A DNA stretch of 64,000 nt, from positions 62,001 to 126,000 of the forward strand of contig NZ_AEEC02000005.1 of the NCBI RefSeq assembly GCF_000300975.2. Direction: 5' to 3'. The notes beneath the pieces are model-generated. The model saw only the letters and a list, made by a program, of their open reading frames with translations. It ran no database searches and was not told the origin of the DNA. This document shows positions 50,690 to 60,473 of the stretch, piece by piece. Positions within the stretch are counted from its first letter, which is position 1, and every line of letters starts with the position of its first letter. The position numbers and the translations under genes are program-made. This DNA comes from Herbaspirillum frisingense GSF30. GTDB taxonomy: Bacteria > Pseudomonadota > Gammaproteobacteria > Burkholderiales > Burkholderiaceae_D.

Positions 50690-51442
50690 ATGAACAAGCT
50701 CTCCCATCTCGCTTTGCCAGCACTGCCGGCTCTGCTGGCGCTCCTGCTCGCCTCCGGCAGCTTGGCCGCCAGCTTCGATTGCGGCAAGGCCGCTTCCCGC
50801 AACGAAAAGACCATCTGTGGCGATGCCCAGTTATCGGCCATGGATGACGCCCTGGGCCGGGCCTTCCGCCAGGCCCGCGACATGGCCCCCGACAAGCGCG
50901 CCTTTCGCGCCGCCAGTGATGCGCAATGGCGCTGGCGCGAGCAGCACTGCAGTGACCGCGCCTGCCTGCTGGACTGGTACCGTCGGCGTCAGGCCGAACT
51001 GTCCGCCGCCGCAGGCCAGGCCGATATCAGCGACCAGGGCAAAGCCGCCGTACCGGTGCCACTCCCCCAAGCTTTGCGGCTGGGGCTGGATGCGCGCCAG
51101 ATCGACGGCCTGGCGCCAGCCGGCAGCATGCCGTGGCCGCATTACACGCGGGTCGAACGCGGCACGTACTTCTATCGCGACCCCGATGCCGACGCCTCAC
51201 AGCAACTGGTGAGCGTGCGCTATTACGGCGTGGAACACGGGCAGACCATCCTGGAGGCGGTGCGCGGCCAGACCGTGCTGCGCTACACCTGCAGCAGCGA
51301 CTGCCGCTACATCGCGCAGCTGGTGCTGCCGGGCGATGTCGAGAAGGACAGCGTCATCCTCGCCAACGACCACCGCTCCCTGCCCTCGCTGATCGTCGGC
51401 GATGCGCTCAATGGTTTGCTGGTGCCGGCTACGGTGCACTGA
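50690..51442 (+). CDS. Exported LprI/DUF1311-domain protein
   Basis: A 250-residue exported protein: signal peptide (about 1-26, S-L-A-A-S), then a DUF1311/LprI lysozyme-inhibitor-type domain (about 27-105) with paired cysteines (F-D-C-G-K-A, T-I-C-G-D, H-C-S-D-R-A-C-L) and the L-D-W-Y-R-R-R-Q motif. A second, unrecognised domain (about 120-250) contains a C-S-S-D-C pair. It may protect peptidoglycan from host lysozyme, an inference from the domain only. ATG 50690 starts the signal peptide; it is convergent with tcuC. Confidence 0.82.
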   Translation: MNKLSHLALPALPALLALLLASGSLAASFDCGKAASRNEKTICGDAQLSAMDDALGRAFRQARDMAPDKRAFRAASDAQWRWREQHCSDRACLLDWYRRRQAELSAAAGQADISDQGKAAVPVPLPQALRLGLDARQIDGLAPAGSMPWPHYTRVERGTYFYRDPDADASQQLVSVRYYGVEHGQTILEAVRGQTVLRYTCSSDCRYIAQLVLPGDVEKDSVILANDHRSLPSLIVGDALNGLLVPATVH

Positions 51443-51491
51443 ACGCATTAAATGCATTGAATGCCGGGAAACGACAGATGCCGGGCAGCGC

Positions 51492-52793
51492 TCAGCCTGC
51501 CCGCGAGGCGGCTGCCCGCACCGCAACGGCCTGCCCACGATAGAGGATCAGCGTAGCCGACAGGCCGCAGACAGCAGCGAAGGTCAGCCAGTAGCCGGGC
51601 GCAGCCTTGTCGCCGGTGAGTTCGATCAACCAGGTGGAGATGGCCGGGGTGAAGCCGCCGAATACGGCGGTGGCCAGGCTGAAGGCCAGCGAGAAGCCGG
51701 CCACGCGGATCTGCTCCGGCATGATCTCGGTCAGTGCCGCCACCATGGCGCCGTTGTACATGCCGAAGAAGAACGACAGCCACAGCAGCACCAGCAGCAT
51801 GCGTTCCACACTGGGTGCGGCGGCCAGCCAGGATAGTGCGGGATAGGCGGTCAGGATCGCCAGCACGGTGATGCTCAGCAGCACCGGGCGCCGCCCGATA
51901 CGGTCGGACACCATGCCGCCAATGGGCAGCCAGAAGAAATTCGACAGCCCCACCAGCAAGGTCACCACCAGGCTGGCCTGGGTCGAGAGCTTGAGTACCG
52001 ACTTGCCGAAGGTCGGCGTGTAGACGGTGATCAGGTAGAAAGTGGTGGTCGTCATGGCCACCAGCAGCATGCCGGCGATCACGGTCTTCCAGTTCGCCAG
52101 CATGGTGCGATAGACCTCGCCCAAGGCGGGACGATGGGCGCGTGCCTTGAAGGCTTCGGTCTCCTGCAGGGAACGACGCAGCAGGAAGATGAACGGCACG
52201 ATCAGGCAGCCCACGAAGAAAGGAATGCGCCAGCCCCAGGCGGCGATCTGCGTTGCATCCAGCCAGAGATTGAGGGCATAGCCCATGAGCGCGGCCATGA
52301 CGATGGCGATCTGCTGGCTGGCCGACTGCCAGGCAGTGTAAAAGCCCTTGCGGCCGGGCGTGGCCATCTCGGCCAGGTAGACCGATACCCCGCCCAGTTC
52401 GGCCCCGGCCGAGAAACCCTGCAGCAGACGTCCGATCAGGACCAGCAGCGGCGCCAGCAGGCCGATACTGGCGTACCCCGGCACGCAGGCGATCAGGATG
52501 GTGCCGCTGGCCATGATGGAAAGCGTCACGATCAGGCCCTTGCGGCGGCCCACTTCGTCGATATAGGCGCCCAGCACGATGGCACCCAGTGGCCGCATCA
52601 GGAAACCGGCACCGAATACGGCGAAGGTCAGCATCAGCGAAGCGAAATCGCTGCTGGTGGGGAAGAAGACCTTGGAAATGTGGGTCGCGTAGAAGCCGAA
52701 CAGGAAGAAATCGAACTGCTCCAGGAAATTGCCGCTGGTCACGCGCAGGACGGCGCCTGCGCGCGAACCGCGCGTCTCGGGTTGGGTGCTCAT
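51492..52793 (-). CDS. tcuC: Tricarballylate/citrate MFS transporter
   Basis: A 433-residue MFS symporter of the metabolite:H+ (MHS) family: 12 helices, N-terminal [14 protein letters not shown] and the loop [12 protein letters not shown]. Its place as the last gene behind tcuA and tcuB identifies it as the tricarballylate uptake protein. AAGGAG lies 9 bases before ATG 52793; the longer frame to 52928 overlaps tcuB and was rejected. It is separated from tcuB by 67 bp. Confidence 0.9.
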   Translation of the reverse strand: MSTQPETRGSRAGAVLRVTSGNFLEQFDFFLFGFYATHISKVFFPTSSDFASLMLTFAVFGAGFLMRPLGAIVLGAYIDEVGRRKGLIVTLSIMASGTILIACVPGYASIGLLAPLLVLIGRLLQGFSAGAELGGVSVYLAEMATPGRKGFYTAWQSASQQIAIVMAALMGYALNLWLDATQIAAWGWRIPFFVGCLIVPFIFLLRRSLQETEAFKARAHRPALGEVYRTMLANWKTVIAGMLLVAMTTTTFYLITVYTPTFGKSVLKLSTQASLVVTLLVGLSNFFWLPIGGMVSDRIGRRPVLLSITVLAILTAYPALSWLAAAPSVERMLLVLLWLSFFFGMYNGAMVAALTEIMPEQIRVAGFSLAFSLATAVFGGFTPAISTWLIELTGDKAAPGYWLTFAAVCGLSATLILYRGQAVAVRAAASRAG

Positions 52794-52860
52794 GCTGAAA
52801 GTCTCCTTGCTGTTGTGTTCATGAAAAACCGGGTGGGCCGGCGCGCTGGCCGGCCCGGGA

Positions 52861-54090
52861 TCAGGCCGATCCGGGATCGTGCCGCAGGGGCTGCCGCTTC
52901 TCGATGGCGGACTTGAGCAATGCGGCACTGCGATAGATGCCGTGGGCGAACTTGCCGTAAGGCAGGGTCAGGAACAGGGCCATCACGCAGCCCAGGTGCA
53001 GGGCCAGCAGGGCCGCCATGGCAGCGCTGTCGCGCCAGGCCAGCAGCGCCAGACCGGTGGCACTGACCAGCAGCAGCAGGACGATGAAGCCGCGATCCAT
53101 GGGCCGCTGGCGACGGTCGCCCTGCTCCGGATGCCGCCGCAGGTTCAACCACAGCAGACCGGCGGGGCCGACCAGCAGGCCGATGCCGCCCGCCGTGCCC
53201 AGCAGTACCGGCAGGCTCAGCACGGGGTATGGCGCCTCCAGCCCCAGCAGGTAGTGGTAGAGGGTCGCCACCGAGGTGGCCGCCAGGCACAGCATGAAAC
53301 CGTAGAAGGTGAAGTGATGGAAGCGTCGGCGCATGAGCGTGTAGCCGTCATCGGACTCGTTGCAGCCCTCTGCGTGGCCGCCATCCAGATAGCGCAAGGC
53401 CAGCACGTCGCGGGTGGCCTCGGCCGCCGCTGCACTGCCCGGGGCACCGGCCGTGCCGTCCGTGATATCACGCCAGAAGCGCCTGACACCCATGCCCAGC
53501 GCCAGCACCGCCAGGGCGAACACCGCGCCGAACATGCGTGCCAGCTGCCCATGCGGGAACACCGCATAGAAATTGCCGCCTGCCGGGCTGCTGGCCAGCG
53601 TGCCGTTGAGCGCCAGGGCCAGCAACAGGAACAGGGCCAGGCTGCCCGCCAAGGCCAGGGCCAGGGTCAGGCCATTGCGCCGGTACAGTGCGCCGGCGGC
53701 GGCCGGCCAGGCATAACTGGAATAGGTGTCCAGCCGTACCCGCGCCATGGCCCTGGGAACGTTGACCGCGAATTCATGGGGCGGCGCGTACTGGCAGGCG
53801 TGATAGCAGGCGCCACAGTTGTGGCACAGGTTGGCCAGGTAATGGACATCGGCCTTGGCAAACTCCAGGCGGCGTGTCATGGCCGGGAACACCGCGCAGA
53901 ACCCTTCGCAATAGCGGCAGGCATTGCAGATCTGCATCTGCCGGGCTACTTCGGCCTCGTCGGCGTTCATGGGCGGCGCCGCCTTGACGGGCAGGATGGG
54001 AATGATGCGGGCCCCTCCCGGGGCAAGGCTGGCAGGACCGCCCTGCGCGTCGCGGCGGGCGGCATCGGTCAGGGCTTCAAGCTGCTGCAT
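52861..54090 (-). CDS. tcuB: Tricarballylate utilization iron-sulfur/haem membrane protein
   Basis: A 409-residue membrane electron carrier. The N-terminal part holds two clusters' worth of cysteines ([11 protein letters not shown] and [11 protein letters not shown]); the rest has about six membrane helices with histidines for haem ([15 protein letters not shown]). TcuB reoxidises the FADH2 of TcuA and passes electrons to the quinone pool. The ATG at 54090 overlaps the end of tcuA by 14 bases. Confidence 0.92.
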   Translation of the reverse strand: MQQLEALTDAARRDAQGGPASLAPGGARIIPILPVKAAPPMNADEAEVARQMQICNACRYCEGFCAVFPAMTRRLEFAKADVHYLANLCHNCGACYHACQYAPPHEFAVNVPRAMARVRLDTYSSYAWPAAAGALYRRNGLTLALALAGSLALFLLLALALNGTLASSPAGGNFYAVFPHGQLARMFGAVFALAVLALGMGVRRFWRDITDGTAGAPGSAAAAEATRDVLALRYLDGGHAEGCNESDDGYTLMRRRFHHFTFYGFMLCLAATSVATLYHYLLGLEAPYPVLSLPVLLGTAGGIGLLVGPAGLLWLNLRRHPEQGDRRQRPMDRGFIVLLLLVSATGLALLAWRDSAAMAALLALHLGCVMALFLTLPYGKFAHGIYRSAALLKSAIEKRQPLRHDPGSA

Positions 54091-55486
54091 GGGAAACTCC
54101 GGAAGATCGGGTGGCGAACTGGGCGGCCTGCACTCCGGCGATGCGCCCGAAGGCGGTGCCGATGGACATGCCCACACCGGCCGTATAGCCCTTGCCGAGC
54201 ACGTTGCCGGCCATCATTTCGCCTGCCACGAAGAGGTTGTCGCTGGGCCTGCCGGCAAAATGCACCTGGGCCTTGTCGTTCACTTTCAAACCGAGGTAGG
54301 TGAATGTCACGCCAGGTCGCAGTGCATAGCCGTAGAACGGCGCCCGCTCCAGCGGCCGCGCCCAGTGGGTCTTGGGGGGCTGCAGGCCGTCGGTATGGCA
54401 GTCGTCCAGCACGGTGTGGTCGAACCTTCCCTGGCGGCAGGCGGCGTTGTAGTCGTGCACGGTCTGTTCGAACTGTGCCGGCGGCAGCCCCAGCTGGCGT
54501 GCCAGGTCGGCCAGGGTCTCGGCCTTCTCGCCGGGGAACACCGGTGGCATGAAGTGTCCGATGGCCTGACTGTCGATGATGGAATAGGCGACCTGGCCCG
54601 GCTGTTGCGCCACCAGGCGGCCCCAGATGGCGTAGCGCTTGGGCCAGAAATCCTCGCCCTCGTCGTAGAAGCGCCGGCCGTCGCGATTGACCACCACGCC
54701 CAGCGAGACGCAGTCGATACGGGTGCAGATGCCGCCGTCATAGAGCGGAGCGCGGGCATCGATGGCCACCATGTGGGCCTGGGTGGGATCGCCGATGCTG
54801 TCGGCGCCAGCCTCGATCATGTAGCGCAAAAGCTCGCCACGGTTGAAGCGGGTGCCGCGGATCAGGAAATTGTCGGCCGGCCATTCGCCGCGCTCGTTCT
54901 GGCCCCAGGCCTGGCGCAACCATTCGCGATTGGATTCGAAGCCGCCAGCGGCCAGCACGCAGGTGCGGGCGGTGAAGCGCTGCCTGCCACTGCGGGCAGC
55001 GACGAAGCGCGTGCCATCCAGTTCGATGGCGTCCACCGGGGTCTCGTAGCGGATCTCCACGCCCAGGGCCTCGGCACTGCGGTAGTAGGCATTGACCAGC
55101 GCCTTGCCGCCGCCCATGAAGAAGGCATTGGTACGCGCCACATGCAGCGCGCCCGACAGCGGCGGCTGGAAATGTACCCCATGCTTGCGCATCCAGGGCC
55201 GGCAGGTGGCCGAGGCGCGGATGGTCAGGCGCGCCAGGTGTTCGTCGGTGAGGCCGCCGGTGACCTTCAGCAGATCCTGCCAGTATTCTTCTTCCGGATA
55301 GGCCTCCACCAGCACGTCCTGCGGTGCGTCGTGCATGCAGCGCAGGTTGCGGGTGTGTTGTGAGTTGCCCCCGCGCCAGGCGCGGGGCGCCGATTCCAGC
55401 AGCATGACCGAGGCGCCGGCCTCGCGTGCCATCAGGGCCGCGCACAGGGCAGCGTTGCCACCGCCAATAACCAGAACGTCCAACAT
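54077..55486 (-). CDS. tcuA: FAD-dependent tricarballylate dehydrogenase
   Basis: A 469-residue flavoprotein of the succinate dehydrogenase/fumarate reductase group. Its FAD site is [13 protein letters not shown], followed by E-S-A-P and R-G-G-N-S-Q-H; the C-terminal FAD block is [14 protein letters not shown]. It oxidises tricarballylate to cis-aconitate, which then enters the TCA cycle. AAGGAGG lies 8-9 bases before the ATG. It starts 86 bp after tcuR, with a hairpin in between. Confidence 0.93.
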   Translation of the reverse strand: MLDVLVIGGGNAALCAALMAREAGASVMLLESAPRAWRGGNSQHTRNLRCMHDAPQDVLVEAYPEEEYWQDLLKVTGGLTDEHLARLTIRASATCRPWMRKHGVHFQPPLSGALHVARTNAFFMGGGKALVNAYYRSAEALGVEIRYETPVDAIELDGTRFVAARSGRQRFTARTCVLAAGGFESNREWLRQAWGQNERGEWPADNFLIRGTRFNRGELLRYMIEAGADSIGDPTQAHMVAIDARAPLYDGGICTRIDCVSLGVVVNRDGRRFYDEGEDFWPKRYAIWGRLVAQQPGQVAYSIIDSQAIGHFMPPVFPGEKAETLADLARQLGLPPAQFEQTVHDYNAACRQGRFDHTVLDDCHTDGLQPPKTHWARPLERAPFYGYALRPGVTFTYLGLKVNDKAQVHFAGRPSDNLFVAGEMMAGNVLGKGYTAGVGMSIGTAFGRIAGVQAAQFATRSSGVSHAAA

Positions 55487-55535
55487 CGCCGTCCCCTCCT
55501 TGTGATATGTCCAGGGAGGCGACTATAGGCAGCCT

Positions 55536-55563
55536 GCCGGTGCGCCGCTATCGGCGCGCCGGC
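55536..55563 (-). terminator. Strong hairpin between tcuR and tcuA
   Basis: A 12-bp stem (GCCGGTGCGCCG / CGGCGCGCCGGC, one wobble) with a 4-base loop. There is no T-tract on either strand, so it may be a processing or attenuation structure rather than a full terminator. Confidence 0.4.
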
Positions 55564-55572
55564 AAGGGGTGT

Positions 55573-56514
55573 TCAGTTTTCGTGAAGACCGGTGCCGCGC
55601 AGGGTAGCACCGGGCCAGCGGCCCTGCCCCACCTGGGTACGCGCCACCTCGGCCAGCAGCACCCGGGCGGCCAGCCCGGCGGGAGACAGTTCGTCATCGG
55701 AGACGCTGACGATCAGGTTGGGACGGGAGGCATCGCCATCGGCCACCGGCACGCTGGCCAGGTCGGCATTCTCGGCCCGGGCCAGCACCGCACCAGGCTG
55801 GATGGTGGCCCCCATGCCGGCGCGCACGGCGTCCATCAACATCGGCAGGCCATCCACCTCAAGGACGATATTGGGTGTGTAGCCCGCATGGCGGAAGGCC
55901 GAATCCAGCAGCGAACGCAGCCCATGCTTGCGGGTCGGCAGGATCAGGGGCAAGTCGCCCAGCTTGCCCAGGCGCGCCTGGCGCGCAACGGGCATGCCGG
56001 CCAGCGCGGGGGCGCCGATCACGAACAGCCGCTCATCCAGCAGGGGCAGTACGCTCCAGCGTTGCGCCGGTTCTTCCTGGAACAGGATGGCCAGGTCGAT
56101 CTGGCGCGCGCCCAGCATGGCGCCAAGGTGACCGGACAGGCTTTCCACCATGCGCAGACGCACCTCCGGATAGCGTTCGTGCATGGCCTGCATGAAGGCC
56201 AGCCCCATCACCCCCGCCGTACTGGAGGCCATACCCACGCTGACATGCCCGGACAGGCGCGCCTGCCGCGCCGCCAGGGCGGCATCGTCGATGTGGCGCA
56301 ACGCCAGCTGGGCCTGCTTCAGAAAGGCGATGCCCGCTGCGGTCGGCACCACGCCGGTGGAGGTGCGCTGCAGCAGACGGGTGGCCAGCTCGGTCTCCAG
56401 GCGGGTGATCTGCTGGCTCAGGGCCGATGTAACCATGCCCAGCTCCAGGGCGGCCTTCCCGATACTGCCGTGTTCGACGATGCTGGCGAAATAGCGGAGC
56501 TGGCGGATTTCCAT
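55573..56514 (-). CDS. tcuR: LysR-type regulator of tricarballylate use
   Basis: A 313-residue LysR regulator: helix-turn-helix (about 1-60, M-E-I-R-Q-L-R-Y-F-A-S-I-V-E-H-G-S and T-S-A-L-S-Q-Q-I-T) and effector domain (about 90-300). Its position immediately before tcuABC, in the same direction, supports the TcuR name; in Salmonella the orthologue activates tcuABC with tricarballylate as inducer. ATG 56514 begins the conserved helix. The frame extends to 56577 over a GGTGGCGGAGG repeat encoding polyproline, which is unlikely to be translated. Confidence 0.88.
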   Translation of the reverse strand: MEIRQLRYFASIVEHGSIGKAALELGMVTSALSQQITRLETELATRLLQRTSTGVVPTAAGIAFLKQAQLALRHIDDAALAARQARLSGHVSVGMASSTAGVMGLAFMQAMHERYPEVRLRMVESLSGHLGAMLGARQIDLAILFQEEPAQRWSVLPLLDERLFVIGAPALAGMPVARQARLGKLGDLPLILPTRKHGLRSLLDSAFRHAGYTPNIVLEVDGLPMLMDAVRAGMGATIQPGAVLARAENADLASVPVADGDASRPNLIVSVSDDELSPAGLAARVLLAEVARTQVGQGRWPGATLRGTGLHEN

Positions 56515-56698
56515 GGTGGCGAATGAAGGTGGCGGAGGTGGCGGAGGTAGCAAACAAGGCGACAAGTCAGCGCGCATGATGCCATAGCTCTTGTCCTACA
56601 AACGATTGCGCAGGCGGACGACATCCAGCCGCCGATCTGCGCGGCATACTTCGGCAAACTGCTGCTGTTGAGTTGACCGCCCCGCCCTGACGGCGGAG

Positions 56699-56728
56699 TC
56701 AGACACCTCAGGCAGCTCAGACACCTCA
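56699..56728. repeat. Two 12-bp direct repeats
   Basis: TCAGACACCTCA occurs at 56699-56710 and again at 56717-56728, an 18-bp period, ending 20 bp before the small gene at 56749. Such spacing suits tandem regulator binding, but no binder is identified. Confidence 0.6.
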
Positions 56729-56748
56729 TTGCCCTGGTGAGAATGACG

Positions 56749-56970
56749 ATGAAGAAAATCGAATTCGACGGTTATCTGCTGGTCTATCAGGCCGACGACA
56801 GCGAAGGCCGCTGGAAAGGCTCCTACGCGATCCTGAAGGATCGCACCGAGATCAGCCGCGGCTCCTTGCCGCTGGCGGCCCACTCCGAAGATGAGGCCGC
56901 TTTCGAGATCCTGGCGGCAGCGCGTCGCCATACGGGGATGTCCCCGGCGGCCTCGGCCCTCACGCACTAG
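56749..56970 (+). CDS. Small hypothetical protein
   Basis: A 73-residue soluble protein: strand-rich start (K-I-E-F-D-G-Y-L-L-V-Y, then W-K-G-S-Y-A-I-L-K-D) and a C-terminal helix (A-H-S-E-D-E-A-A-F-E-I-L-A-A-A-R-R). ATG 56749 is chosen over ATG 56743 because GGTGAG is then correctly spaced. It is unlike any family I know but resembles the small protein at 26792 in layout. An 11-bp tandem repeat covers its stop codon. Confidence 0.68.
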   Translation: MKKIEFDGYLLVYQADDSEGRWKGSYAILKDRTEISRGSLPLAAHSEDEAAFEILAAARRHTGMSPAASALTH

Positions 56971-56996
56971 CGCCGCACTAGCGCCGCACTAGCATC
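56964..56996. repeat. Three-copy 11-bp tandem repeat
   Basis: GCACTAGCGCC twice (56964-56974, 56975-56985), then GCACTAGCATC (9 of 11 identical). The TAG stop of the small gene is in the first copy, so unit gain or loss would not change the protein. Confidence 0.8.
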
Positions 56997-57012
56997 TCAC
57001 TCACTCCCCTGG

Positions 57013-58419
57013 CTACACCACCACTTCCCGCATACTGCGGCGGCGGGTCAGCTCGCTCAGGCGGCGCAAGGCATTGACCAGTTCGAAGCGGCTGCGCGAG
57101 CGTCCCAGCGAGATGCGGATATGCGCCGCACCTCCGCCTCCGAAGCCCTGGCCCGACGGCGCCGGCTCCACCTCGAAACTGCTGTGCGAGACCACGTTCA
57201 GGCCGGCCTGGCCGGCCCTGATGACGAACTCCTGGCCACTCCAGTGGGCCGGCAGTGCCTGCCACAGATGAATCCCGCCCGACCCGGCCAGTCCGGGATC
57301 TCCCAGCGTACGCAGGGCCAGCTCCTGACGGGCCCAGGCTTCGTTGCGGATCCCTTCGAGCAAGGATGTGGCCGTGCCATCGTGCACCCACTGCGTCGAG
57401 AGCGCAGTCATCAGCGGGGTCGACATCAGCACGAAGGAACGCAGCGCCCCCAGCACCTCTTCCTGCTCCTGGCCCTCAGGCATCACCACATAGGCCGTGC
57501 GCAGCCCCGGCAACAGGCATTTGGACAAGGTCGAGACATGGAACACATGCCGTGGCGCATAGTAGGCCAGCGGCCGGGGCGGCTGGGCGGCAAAGCGCCA
57601 GTAGGGATCGTCCTCGATGATGCGCAGGTCCAGCCGGGTCGCCACGGCCGCGATCTCGGCCCGGCGCGTGGCCGGCATGGTATGGGTGGTGGGGTTCTGC
57701 AGGGTCGGGTTGAGATAGACCACGCGCGCCTGGTGCTTGCGTGCGAGCGTCACCAGCAGGTCGGGTCGCATGCCTTCGCCATCCACACCCACCGCCACCA
57801 CCCGGCGACCCAGCTGGGCCGCTGCTGTCAGCAGTCCCGGGTAGGCCAGCGGTTCGGCCAGTATCACCTCACCCGGGCGGGTCTGCGACAGCAGCAAGGC
57901 GGCCAGCGCCGATTGCGCCCCGGGACAGACCAGCACCCGGCTTTCGTCGATGTGGCCCAAAGGCTCCTGCAACCACATCGCGCCGGCAGCGCGGTCGGCA
58001 CTGCTGCCGCCGCCCAGGTGATAGGTCATGAGCAGGTCGGCGTCGCTATGGATCAGGACCTGCGAGACACCCTGGCGCAGCAGATCGTCCAGGTCGATGC
58101 CGGCAGGCGGAGGTGGAATGTTCATCGACAGGTCCAGCACCTGGCTCAGGTCCACCTTGGGAGCGGCCACGAAGCTGCCGGCCGCGCCCCGCGCTTCGAG
58201 CAGGTGGCGTCGCCGCGCCTCGGTATAGGCGCGGGTGACGGTCGTGAGGTCCACGTCAAGACGATCTGCCAATTGGCGCTGCGGGGGCAGACGGTCGCCG
58301 GGCTTGAGGCGGTCGTCGGAAATGGCCTGTTCCATGAAGCCCACGATCTGCAGATAGCGTGGGCCGCCATTGGCGGCAAAGCTGCCGACCCAGTCCTGTG
58401 GACGTGCGGATTTTTTCAT
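57013..58419 (-). CDS. MocR-type GntR regulator with aminotransferase domain (second)
   Basis: A 468-residue regulator: winged helix (about 25-85, R-Y-L-Q-I-V-G-F-M-E-Q-A-I and Q-R-Q-L-A-D-R-L-D-V-D-L-T-T-V) fused to an aminotransferase-like domain. The PLP lysine is in V-S-T-L-S-K-C-L-L-P-G, with N-P-T-L-Q-N-P and E-D-D-P-Y-W upstream. ATG 58419 is preferred to a TTG at 58431; no strong Shine-Dalgarno is seen. A perfect 10-bp inverted repeat 67 bp upstream is a good candidate operator. The adjacent SDR gene in the same direction ends upstream of it. Target genes unknown. Confidence 0.88.
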   Translation of the reverse strand: MKKSARPQDWVGSFAANGGPRYLQIVGFMEQAISDDRLKPGDRLPPQRQLADRLDVDLTTVTRAYTEARRRHLLEARGAAGSFVAAPKVDLSQVLDLSMNIPPPPAGIDLDDLLRQGVSQVLIHSDADLLMTYHLGGGSSADRAAGAMWLQEPLGHIDESRVLVCPGAQSALAALLLSQTRPGEVILAEPLAYPGLLTAAAQLGRRVVAVGVDGEGMRPDLLVTLARKHQARVVYLNPTLQNPTTHTMPATRRAEIAAVATRLDLRIIEDDPYWRFAAQPPRPLAYYAPRHVFHVSTLSKCLLPGLRTAYVVMPEGQEQEEVLGALRSFVLMSTPLMTALSTQWVHDGTATSLLEGIRNEAWARQELALRTLGDPGLAGSGGIHLWQALPAHWSGQEFVIRAGQAGLNVVSHSSFEVEPAPSGQGFGGGGAAHIRISLGRSRSRFELVNALRRLSELTRRRSMREVVV

Positions 58420-58485
58420 GGGGCGAACCAACGTGAAGAAGGGTAAGAGGGAAAGAGGCGGGCGGGCGTGACCATGCCGATATTA

Positions 58486-58516
58486 GTATGGATTTAATGG
58501 GAACACAAATCCATAC
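58486..58516. promoter_or_regulatory. Perfect 10-bp inverted repeat, candidate MocR operator
   Basis: Left arm GTATGGATTT (58486-58495), 11-base spacer, right arm AAATCCATAC (58507-58516). The arms are one helical turn plus apart and no T-tract follows on either strand, which argues for an operator rather than a terminator. Confidence 0.6.
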
Positions 58517-58654
58517 ATCACCACCCTACCCCAACTTTCACTTCTTCCGCTCGTCAGAGCTATATCTCGGCCACGCTGCGCCGCTTGATTTCCTCGACTC
58601 GCTCCATGCGTCCGCCGATGTCTGGAATCCCATTGCAGGAGACCCGGACATCAT

Positions 58655-59401
58655 TCACACCACTGTCGCCGCCCATTCCCGGGCATCTTCCCCGGCCGGA
58701 ATACGCATCGGAGCGCCCGGATCGGTGGCTGCCTGCCACACCGCCTCGGCCACGTCGCTGGCATGGGTGACCTGGGTGTTGTCCTGGAAGTTGGCAAACA
58801 CCTGGGCCGCCAGCGCGCCATAGGCGTCGGGGATGGCGCCCTCCATGCGCGGCCGGGCATTTTCCGCAAACCGGGTGGACGGGGCGCGGCCGGGCAGGAC
58901 CAGGCGCGCCTGTACGCCCACACTGGCCAGTTCGAGCGCCATCGATTCGGTAAAGGCATTGACGGCGGCCTTGCTGGCCGTATAGACCGCCAGCAAGGGC
59001 AAGGATCGCAAGGTCACCGAGGACGTGACGTTGATCACCACCCCCTGGGCGCGCTCGCGCATCTGGGGGATGAAGGCCTGGCACATGGCGATGCTGCCCA
59101 GGGTATTGGTCTCGAAGATCTCGCGCACCTGCGCCGGTGACTGGGCTTCCACGGCGGCCAGGGCGCCGATGCCGGCATTGTTGACCAGCACGTCGACCGG
59201 GCCGGCCTGCGCGACCACGGCGCGGATGCTGGCCTCATCGGCGACGTCCAGCGGCAGGATGCGCAACCTGGACGAGGCCGGCAGCAGGTCATGACGTGGA
59301 CTGCGCATGGTGGCGACCACGTTCCAGTCGCGGTCGAGGAAGTAACGTGCGATTTCCAGGCCGAAGCCGGAAGAACAGCCGGTGATGAGGATGGTTTTCA
59401 T
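58655..59401 (-). CDS. Short-chain dehydrogenase/reductase
   Basis: A 248-residue classical SDR: cofactor motif T-G-C-S-S-G-F-G (residues 7-14), N-N-A-G-I-G, catalytic Ser in N-V-T-S-S-V and Y-T-A-S-K. An Arg soon after the first strand (M-R-S-P-R) favours NADP(H). AAGGAG precedes the ATG by 8 bases. It is divergent from an AraC-family regulator (104-bp gap), a common arrangement in which that protein controls the oxidoreductase. Substrate unknown. Confidence 0.9.
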   Translation of the reverse strand: MKTILITGCSSGFGLEIARYFLDRDWNVVATMRSPRHDLLPASSRLRILPLDVADEASIRAVVAQAGPVDVLVNNAGIGALAAVEAQSPAQVREIFETNTLGSIAMCQAFIPQMRERAQGVVINVTSSVTLRSLPLLAVYTASKAAVNAFTESMALELASVGVQARLVLPGRAPSTRFAENARPRMEGAIPDAYGALAAQVFANFQDNTQVTHASDVAEAVWQAATDPGAPMRIPAGEDAREWAATVV

Positions 59402-59505
59402 GAGGGACTCCTTTGAATGGATGGGAACGACAGGACGAAGAATAGGCGCAGCACACCGGACTTGCTACAATCCAGAGTCCATCATTCATTTGCAATCGTC
59501 CAGAC

Positions 59506-60432
59506 ATGTCCGACTCCATCGATCCCTTGGCCGAGGTCGTCACCCTGCTGCAACCGGCGGCCCGCTACACCAAGTACGTACAAGCGGCAGGCGGCTGGCG
59601 GGTGCGCCGTTCGCGTTCCGATCTGGCCTTCTATTGCACCGTTATCGAGGGAAGTTGCCGCATCTTGCGCGACGATGGCAAGGATATCGTCCTGGAGGCG
59701 GGTGATTTCGTGCTGGCGCCGGCGCTGGAGGGTTTTACGCTGTCCAGCCTGCAGGACAGCGACACCGCCTTGCTGGACGAAGACAATCCACCGCCCCGCC
59801 TGCCCGATGGCCGCTATCACCTCGGACCCCTGGAGCTGACGCCGGAAGTCCAACTGGTGGTGGGTCATTGCGTCTTCGACTCGCCCGATACGCCGCTGCT
59901 GCTGTCGCTGCTACCCGATCTGGTGGTGGTGCGCGCCCATGCGCGCCTGAGCACGCTGGCCCAGCTGGTGGGGGAGGAATTCCGCGCCGCCCGGCCGGCG
60001 CGGGAGATGGTGCTGGCACGCCTGCTGGAAGTGCTGCTGATCGAGGCCTTGCGTTCGACCACCGAGGCCGGTGCGGCGCCTACGCCGGGCCTGCTGCGCG
60101 GATTGGCCGATGCCCGCCTGGCGCAGGCGATCCGTGCCCTGCATGCGCGGCCGGCGGAGAACTGGAACGTGGTCATGCTGGCACGGGAGGCGGCCTTGTC
60201 ACGCTCGTCCTTCTTCGAACGCTTTCGGCGCGAGGTGGGACTGGCGCCGATGGAATACCTGCTGGCCTGGCGCATGGCGCTGGCCAAGCGCCTGCTGCTG
60301 CGGGCCGACGCCGGCATGGCGGAGGTGGCGCAGCAGGTGGGCTATAGCTCGGCCTCCACCTTCAGCGTGGCCTTCACGCGCCATGTGGGCGTGCCGCCGT
60401 CGCAGTTCAGCCTGTCCGGCCTGCCGGGCTAG
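59506..60432 (+). CDS. AraC-family regulator with cupin sensor (divergent to SDR)
   Basis: A 308-residue regulator: N-terminal AraC_binding_2/cupin domain (about 10-190, G-S-C-R-I-L-R-D-D-G-K-D-I-V-L-E-A-G-D-F) and two C-terminal helix-turn-helix motifs (about 205-300, L-A-R-E-A-A-L-S-R-S-S-F-F-E-R-F and V-A-Q-Q-V-G-Y-S-S-A-S-T-F-S). It probably regulates the divergent SDR gene. A TACAAT hexamer near 59465 could be its -10. Confidence 0.9.
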   Translation: MSDSIDPLAEVVTLLQPAARYTKYVQAAGGWRVRRSRSDLAFYCTVIEGSCRILRDDGKDIVLEAGDFVLAPALEGFTLSSLQDSDTALLDEDNPPPRLPDGRYHLGPLELTPEVQLVVGHCVFDSPDTPLLLSLLPDLVVVRAHARLSTLAQLVGEEFRAARPAREMVLARLLEVLLIEALRSTTEAGAAPTPGLLRGLADARLAQAIRALHARPAENWNVVMLAREAALSRSSFFERFRREVGLAPMEYLLAWRMALAKRLLLRADAGMAEVAQQVGYSSASTFSVAFTRHVGVPPSQFSLSGLPG

Positions 60433-60473
60433 CGTATATGGCTAACCCGGCTGACCAGGCTGACCCGACTCGA

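Noticed and set aside
58488-58823. Plus-strand reading frame of 111 codons over the SDR/MocR gap
   Set aside because: It starts inside the inverted repeat, has no ribosome-binding site and overlaps the SDR gene in antisense.
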